Positions 59,917-64,000 of a stretch of 64,000 nt of DNA are shown in pieces. The notes under the pieces were generated by a model, which worked only from the letters and a program-made list of their open reading frames with translations, searched no databases and was not told the origin of the DNA. How positions within the stretch are numbered: the stretch's first letter is position 1; the number at the start of each line of letters is the position of its first letter. Both the position numbers and the translations under genes were made by a program. Source of the DNA: JADJOM01 sp963817435 (GTDB taxonomy: Bacteria; Gemmatimonadota; Gemmatimonadetes; Gemmatimonadales; GWC2-71-9); contig CAWFNY010000001.1 of NCBI GenBank assembly GCA_963817435.1, positions 1,178,001-1,242,000 of the forward strand, read 5' to 3'.

Positions 59917-61751
59917 CCCGCCTGGTTCGGCTCCAGTGGGTCCGCAACGCTGCGGCCCCGCTGGGGACGGCGCTGTGCCTCCTTCTCGGCCTCGTCCTCT
60001 GGGCGGGGCCGTATCATGTCTGGGCCGATCGCCTCTGGCTGGTCGGCCTCGTCCTCCTCGGGCTGCCCATCACCTGGCGCACGCTGCGCGGGGCATTACG
60101 CGGCCGTTTCGCGGCGGATCTCGTCGCGTCATTGGCGATCCTCACTGCCATCGTGCTCCAGCACCCGATTCCCGGGCTCGTCGTCGTCCTGATGCAGACG
60201 GGCGGCGAGGCCCTGGAGCGCTATGCGTCGGGCCGCGCTTCTCGTGCGGTCGAGGAACTCGAAGCGGCTGCACCGCGGAGGGCAAATCGACTCCGCGGCA
60301 CCGTCGTGGAGGAGATCGCGAGCGAGCGGGTGGAAGTCGGCGACCGGCTGCTGATCCGTCCCGGCGAAATGATTCCCTGCGACGGCATGGTGATCGAGGG
60401 CTACTCGCACGTGGACGCTTCACGGCTGACCGGCGAGCCAGTGCCTGTAACGGCGGAACCCGGCATTGCCCTGATGAGCGGCAGCCTTAACCTGGAGGGA
60501 CCGCTCACGCTCGAGGCCACGACGCTGGCTGGGGAAAGTCAGTACGCGAAGATCGTGCAGCTGGTGCGGAACGCCCAGCTCAGCAAGTCCCCCCTGCAGC
60601 GCATGGCCGACCGATACGCAGTGGCATTCACGCCGTTGACCCTCGGCGTGTGCCTCGTGGCCTACCTCGGCTCGGGCGACGCCTTGCGCGTCCTGGCAGT
60701 GCTGGTGGTTGCGACTCCGTGCCCCCTCATCCTGGCGGCGCCAGTCGCCATGATCGGCGGCATCAACCGCGCGGCCCGACGGAGCGTGATCATCCGGCAC
60801 GGTGAGGCCCTCGAACGGCTTGGCCAGGTGACCTCGGCCCTGCTCGACAAGACCGGAACGCTGACCATCGGGCGTCCCACGGTCAGCGGCATTCTGCCGC
60901 GCGATCCGCTCACCGTGGAAGAGGTCCTAGCCTTTGCCGCCGCGGTGGACGCCGGGTCAGGACACATGATGGCGCGATCAATCGTGCAGGCGGCAGCCGA
61001 GCATGCGGTCACGATCCCGCACGCCACGGGCGTCACCGAGCACCCCGGCCAGGGAGTGATCGGCCGCGTGAGCGGCCGCGATGTCGCGCTCGGCGCACGC
61101 TCCTTCATCGTGAGCCGGCATCCGGGGCTCGCGGCAGACTGGTCCCAGAATCATGCAGTCGGCCTGCGGGCATGGCTCGCGGTAGACGGGGAAGCCGGCG
61201 GGGTGATCGAGTTCGCGGACCAGCTGCGACCCGAGGCACGCCGGCTGGTGGCCGGCCTCAAGGACCTCGGCCTCCACCGGATCGTGCTGGTGACGGGCGA
61301 CGATGCGGGGCATGCGCAGGCGATCGCAAGTTCGGTGGGGATCGCTGAGGTTCGGGCGGGGCTGCTCCCGGCAGACAAAGTGAGCGTGGTGGAGGAGCTG
61401 GAAAAATCGGGTGAGCGCGTCATGATGCTGGGGGACGGCACCAACGACGCGCCCGCCCTCACCCGCGCCAGCGTCGGCGTCGCCCTGGCCGCGACCGGCG
61501 GCGGCATCACCGCCGAGGCCGCGGACGTCGTGATTCTCGCGGATGACGCGAGCCGGGTCATTGAGGCCGTCAGGATCAGCCGCCGGACGGTCCGGATCGC
61601 GAAGCAGAGCGTGTGGGCCGGGCTGGTGCTCTCCGGCGTGGGGATGATCATCGCCGCCTTCGGATATCTCCCGCCGACCGCGGGCGCGATCCTGCAGGAA
61701 GTCATCGACGTGGCGGTGATTCTGAACGCACTCCGTTCCAGCAGCGAGTAG
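59913..61751 (+). CDS. Heavy-metal P1B-type ATPase with TPCP motif
   Basis: A 612-residue cation pump. The transport-site motif in the sixth membrane helix is TPCP (268-271), the pattern assigned to the P1B-5 subgroup (the nickel/iron ATPase Nia is the described example) and not the CPC or SPC of Cu and Co pumps. The A-domain loop is TGEP (173-176), the phosphorylation site D312 in LDKTGTLT, and the hinge GDGTNDAP near residue 508. The nucleotide-domain HP motif is altered (SGHMM at 349-353). There is no N-terminal metal-binding domain and no C-terminal hemerythrin. GTG at 59913 is coupled to the regulator gene (GTGA). The metal is not certain. Confidence 0.87.
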   Translation: MTRLVRLQWVRNAAAPLGTALCLLLGLVLWAGPYHVWADRLWLVGLVLLGLPITWRTLRGALRGRFAADLVASLAILTAIVLQHPIPGLVVVLMQTGGEALERYASGRASRAVEELEAAAPRRANRLRGTVVEEIASERVEVGDRLLIRPGEMIPCDGMVIEGYSHVDASRLTGEPVPVTAEPGIALMSGSLNLEGPLTLEATTLAGESQYAKIVQLVRNAQLSKSPLQRMADRYAVAFTPLTLGVCLVAYLGSGDALRVLAVLVVATPCPLILAAPVAMIGGINRAARRSVIIRHGEALERLGQVTSALLDKTGTLTIGRPTVSGILPRDPLTVEEVLAFAAAVDAGSGHMMARSIVQAAAEHAVTIPHATGVTEHPGQGVIGRVSGRDVALGARSFIVSRHPGLAADWSQNHAVGLRAWLAVDGEAGGVIEFADQLRPEARRLVAGLKDLGLHRIVLVTGDDAGHAQAIASSVGIAEVRAGLLPADKVSVVEELEKSGERVMMLGDGTNDAPALTRASVGVALAATGGGITAEAADVVILADDASRVIEAVRISRRTVRIAKQSVWAGLVLSGVGMIIAAFGYLPPTAGAILQEVIDVAVILNALRSSSE

Positions 61752-61838
61752 TCCGGAGGCGCGTGCCGCTATGTTTGGTGCAGCCGCGTCCAATTCGGGA
61801 GCGGCAGCTCTCTGGATCCTAGCCCTCGTGCCGACCCG

Positions 61839-62267
61839 ATGATCAACTCCAGCCTCCCCCCCGCAACAACGCTCAGCTCCGGCTCGCCAACCACCCCGGC
61901 GAAGCGCGTCATGTTCGGGCGCGCGCTGCGCCGCCGCTGTCCGAACTGTGGGGCCGGTCCCCTCTTCCGCGGCTGGTTCCGGATGGTCGACCACTGCCCC
62001 TCGTGCGGCATGCGGACCCGCCGAGGTGAGGATGGTTATACCCTAGGAGCGCTGTGGTTCAATCTGTTCCTGGCCGAACTGATCACCGTCAGCGTGTTTG
62101 TGATCACCCTGATCCGAACCTGGCCGGACCCGCCGTGGGATCGTCTCCAGGTGATCGGGCCCATCGAGGCGATCGTCATGCCGCTCCTCGTGTGGCCGTT
62201 CGCGCGGACGCTGTTCCTCGCATTCGATCTCTGTTTCCGGCCGCTCGAGGCGAAGGACATGACGTAG
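61839..62267 (+). CDS. DUF983 domain protein
   Basis: A 142-residue protein with two CxxC pairs (CPNCG and CPSCG, at about 34-38 and 54-58) and two membrane helices (TLGALWFNLFLAELITVSVFV and IVMPLLVWPFARTLFLAF). DUF983 proteins of this type are often encoded beside cytochrome oxidase genes. No Shine-Dalgarno is seen at ATG 61839; the family-like part begins at the second ATG (61911, MFGRALRRRCPNCG), which is an alternative start. Confidence 0.8.
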   Translation: MINSSLPPATTLSSGSPTTPAKRVMFGRALRRRCPNCGAGPLFRGWFRMVDHCPSCGMRTRRGEDGYTLGALWFNLFLAELITVSVFVITLIRTWPDPPWDRLQVIGPIEAIVMPLLVWPFARTLFLAFDLCFRPLEAKDMT

Positions 62268-62344
62268 CTCGCGCGTCCGCCGCGTCTGCCCCACCAGCCT
62301 CCGCGCAGCCGGTCCCAACGCGGCAGGCTACCCGATATGAATCA

Positions 62345-62396
62345 GCCAAGCCCTTGCCTCGTACATGCTTGGCAAAGCGTGAAGATCACTTCACCC
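62345..62396. repeat. Inverted repeats between the converging DUF983 and TauE/SafE-like genes
   Basis: GCCAAGC (62345-62351) pairs with GCTTGGC (62367-62373), and GTGAAG (62379-62384) with CTTCAC (62389-62394). One may be a terminator for the converging genes. The second contains AGCGTGAA, the same octamer as in the usp/kinase region, although this is not a promoter region. Confidence 0.4.
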
Positions 62397-62407
62397 CTCC
62401 TGACATC

Positions 62408-63094
62408 TCACTTCACATCCTCGCCGATACTCTTCTGCCTGTCTGAGGGCGTCGGCATGCCGGGCATCATGTGCTCCTGATGGCCGCTATGGCTGTTCCC
62501 CGACGCTCGCCTCCAGATGGTCCAGAGTCCGGTGGTCAGGATGAGCAGTGCGAAGGCGCGCCGGCGCCAGAGACTGGTCATGACCAGTCGACGGACTCCG
62601 AGAGCGGCGAAACTGAGGGCCGGCACGGTGCCCACTCCGAAGGCGGCCATCGCCAGGGCGCCGCGGACTGGATCGGCAACAGCAACGGGAATCGTCAGGG
62701 CCGAGTACACGAGGCCACAAGGCAGGAATCCATTGACGACGCCGAAGATGAATTGGGCTCCCGGCGCCGCAGATTCGGCTGCGCGCGTGCCGGCGGCGAC
62801 GAGGCCGGGAGGCATGAGGCGCGGCTCGGGTACGAGGCCGGCGAGCGCGAGCGCGAACCAGACGAGCAGCGCCGAGGCCAGCGCGGCCGGGATCCAGGCC
62901 GGCCCGGGGAGCAGTTGGCCCGCCGCGCCGGCGAGCGCTCCCAGCAGAGTGTAGGTCCCGATCCGGCCGAGGTGCCAGGCGGGAAGCCCCGCCGGTGTGC
63001 GGGCGCAGGACGCGGCAAAGCCGCCACACATGCCGATGCAGTGCAGGCTGCCAAGGAGGCCGGCGAGGAACGCGGCCGACATGATACCGAGCAT
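62408..63094 (-). CDS. Sulfite exporter TauE/SafE-like family protein next to ccoN
   Basis: A protein of about 228 residues with six predicted membrane helices. The first holds a GSLHCIGMCGGF motif (CxxxC), and GVVNGFLPCGLVYSAL is also typical of the branch found beside cbb3 oxidase genes and thought to handle copper. The C-terminal tail is Met/His-rich (SGHQEHMMPGMPTP), which supports metal binding. ATG at 63094 is preferred; ATG at 63082 is possible. It is divergent from ccoN with only 28 bp between start codons. Confidence 0.78.
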   Translation of the reverse strand: MLGIMSAAFLAGLLGSLHCIGMCGGFAASCARTPAGLPAWHLGRIGTYTLLGALAGAAGQLLPGPAWIPAALASALLVWFALALAGLVPEPRLMPPGLVAAGTRAAESAAPGAQFIFGVVNGFLPCGLVYSALTIPVAVADPVRGALAMAAFGVGTVPALSFAALGVRRLVMTSLWRRRAFALLILTTGLWTIWRRASGNSHSGHQEHMMPGMPTPSDRQKSIGEDVK

Positions 63095-63122
63095 TCCACA
63101 CTCAACAGGAGGAGACGAGGCC

Positions 63123-64000
63123 GTGCAATATACCGGCGCAAGTACGGTGGACGAGTCCCAGTATGATGATGCGATCGTGAAGCTGTTTACGATCGCGACC
63201 ATCACCTGGGCCGTCGTCGGCATGCTCGTGGGCGTCTGGATCGCCCTGGAAATCGCCTGGTGGCCCGCCAATCTCGGACTGCAGTGGACGACCTTCGGAC
63301 GGCTGCGCCCGCTGCACACCAACGCAGTCATCTTCGCGTTCGGCGGGAACATCTGTTTCGCCGGCATCTACTACTCGATGCAGCGGCTGCTCAAGACCCG
63401 GATGTTCAGCGACGCGCTGTCGAAGGTGCACTTCTGGGGCTGGCAGCTGATCATCGTCTGCGCCGCAATCACGCTGCCGCTCGGCCTGACGGAATCGAAA
63501 GAGTATGCCGAGCTGATCTGGCCCATCGACGTTCTCATCACGGTGATCTGGGTCGTCTTCGCGGTCAACTTCTTCGGGACGATCGCCATCCGGAAGGTGC
63601 AGCACCTCTACGTCGCGATCTGGTTCTACATGTCGTTCGTGCTGGTGATCGCGGTGCTGCACATCGTGAACAGCCTGGCGATTCCGGCCACTTTCACCCG
63701 CTCCTACCCGATCTACGCGGGCATGACGGACGCACTGGTGCAATGGTGGTACGGCCACAACGCGGTGGGCTTCTTCCTCACGACACCGTTTCTCGGGCTG
63801 ATGTACTACTTCCTGCCGAAAATCTCCGGCCGGCCGGTCTACAGTTACCGGCTATCGATCATCCACTTCTGGGCGCTGATCTTCCTGTACATCTGGGCCG
63901 GTCCGCACCATCTGCTGTACTCCTCGTTGCCGGAGTGGGCCCAGACTCTGGGCATGGTGTTCAGCATCATGCTGATCGCACCGTCGTGGGGCGGCATGCT
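63123..64000 (+). CDS. ccoN: cbb3-type cytochrome c oxidase subunit I, N-terminal part
   Basis: The frame is open from GTG at 63123 to the right edge (292 complete codons) and encodes membrane helices of a heme-copper oxidase. The low-spin heme ligand lies in LRPLHTNAVIFAFGGN, the CuB histidines in WWYGHNAVGFFLTTPF and WAGPHHLLYSSLP, all typical of CcoN. GTG is preceded by AGGAGGAG at 63107-63114. The enzyme is the high-affinity terminal oxidase used at low oxygen. The first residues VQYTGASTVDESQYDD precede helix 1. The rest of the gene, and whether it is fused to ccoO, lies outside the window. Confidence 0.95.
   Translation, partial: MQYTGASTVDESQYDDAIVKLFTIATITWAVVGMLVGVWIALEIAWWPANLGLQWTTFGRLRPLHTNAVIFAFGGNICFAGIYYSMQRLLKTRMFSDALSKVHFWGWQLIIVCAAITLPLGLTESKEYAELIWPIDVLITVIWVVFAVNFFGTIAIRKVQHLYVAIWFYMSFVLVIAVLHIVNSLAIPATFTRSYPIYAGMTDALVQWWYGHNAVGFFLTTPFLGLMYYFLPKISGRPVYSYRLSIIHFWALIFLYIWAGPHHLLYSSLPEWAQTLGMVFSIMLIAPSWGGM

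Noticed and set aside
62376..62394. Inverted repeat GTGAAG-ATCA-CTTCAC as a regulator operator
   Set aside because: It lies between the 3' ends of converging genes, where an operator is unlikely; a 3'-end structure is the simpler reading, although it shares an octamer with the usp/kinase region.

Overview
The window is a high-GC, gene-dense bacterial chromosome segment that begins and ends inside genes. The organism is didermal (type IV pilus minor pilins, a lipoprotein, an outer-membrane-like protein) and respires with a cbb3 oxidase. Protein features such as an Arg/Gly-rich S5 extension, a long RpoB and a YpdA-type reductase suggest Gemmatimonadota or a close relative; that placement is inference, because no 16S rRNA is present.

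Left flank (1-14.8 kb): the start of a putative metallopeptidase gene, a PLP trans-sulfuration enzyme and glycyl-tRNA synthetase on the minus strand; then a plus-strand minor-pilin operon (FimT/GspH-like, PilV, PilW, PilX) preceded by a clear cyclic-di-GMP-I riboswitch and a perfect CRP/FNR-type palindrome; then a minus-strand block (YpdA-PurA, M28 peptidase-PilT-like ATPase-TrpS) and two plus-strand genes (inositol-monophosphatase family, cyclodeaminase family).

Core (14.8-49.3 kb): one of the longest conserved bacterial gene strings, all on the minus strand and read from high to low coordinate: tRNA-Thr(UGU)-Tyr-Gly-Thr(GGU), rpmG, secE, nusG, rplKAJL, rpoBC, [a two-gene interruption], rpsLG, fusA, tuf, rpsJ, rplCDWB, rpsS, rplV, rpsC, rplP, rpmC, rpsQ, rplNXE, rpsN, rpsH, rplF, rplR, rpsE, rpmD, rplO, secY, adk, map. 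The order matches E. coli and other bacteria, with three departures: tufB is absent from the tRNA-secE junction, a secreted subtilisin-like lipoprotein and a YpfJ-type metallopeptidase sit between rpoC and rpsL, and the infA-rpmJ-rpsM-rpsK-rpsD-rpoA-rplQ block does not follow map. Several products carry long low-complexity extensions (L4 C-terminus, S5 and L5 N-termini) and RpoB has a roughly 155-residue insertion. Translational coupling through GTGA, ATGA and TGATG overlaps is the rule.

Right flank (49.4-64 kb): cysS, an MscS channel, a small outer-membrane-like protein, a GDYXXLXY/DUF2157 pair, two tandem-domain universal stress proteins, an MgtC/SapB-DUF4010 transporter-like protein, a Met/His-rich secreted protein, a DevS-like GAF histidine kinase with an OmpR-type regulator coupled to a P1B ATPase, DUF983, a TauE/SafE-like protein and the start of ccoN. 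Together this looks like a stress module for low oxygen, metals and energy supply, with a shared candidate operator motif. No CRISPR array, insertion sequence, prophage or rRNA was seen.
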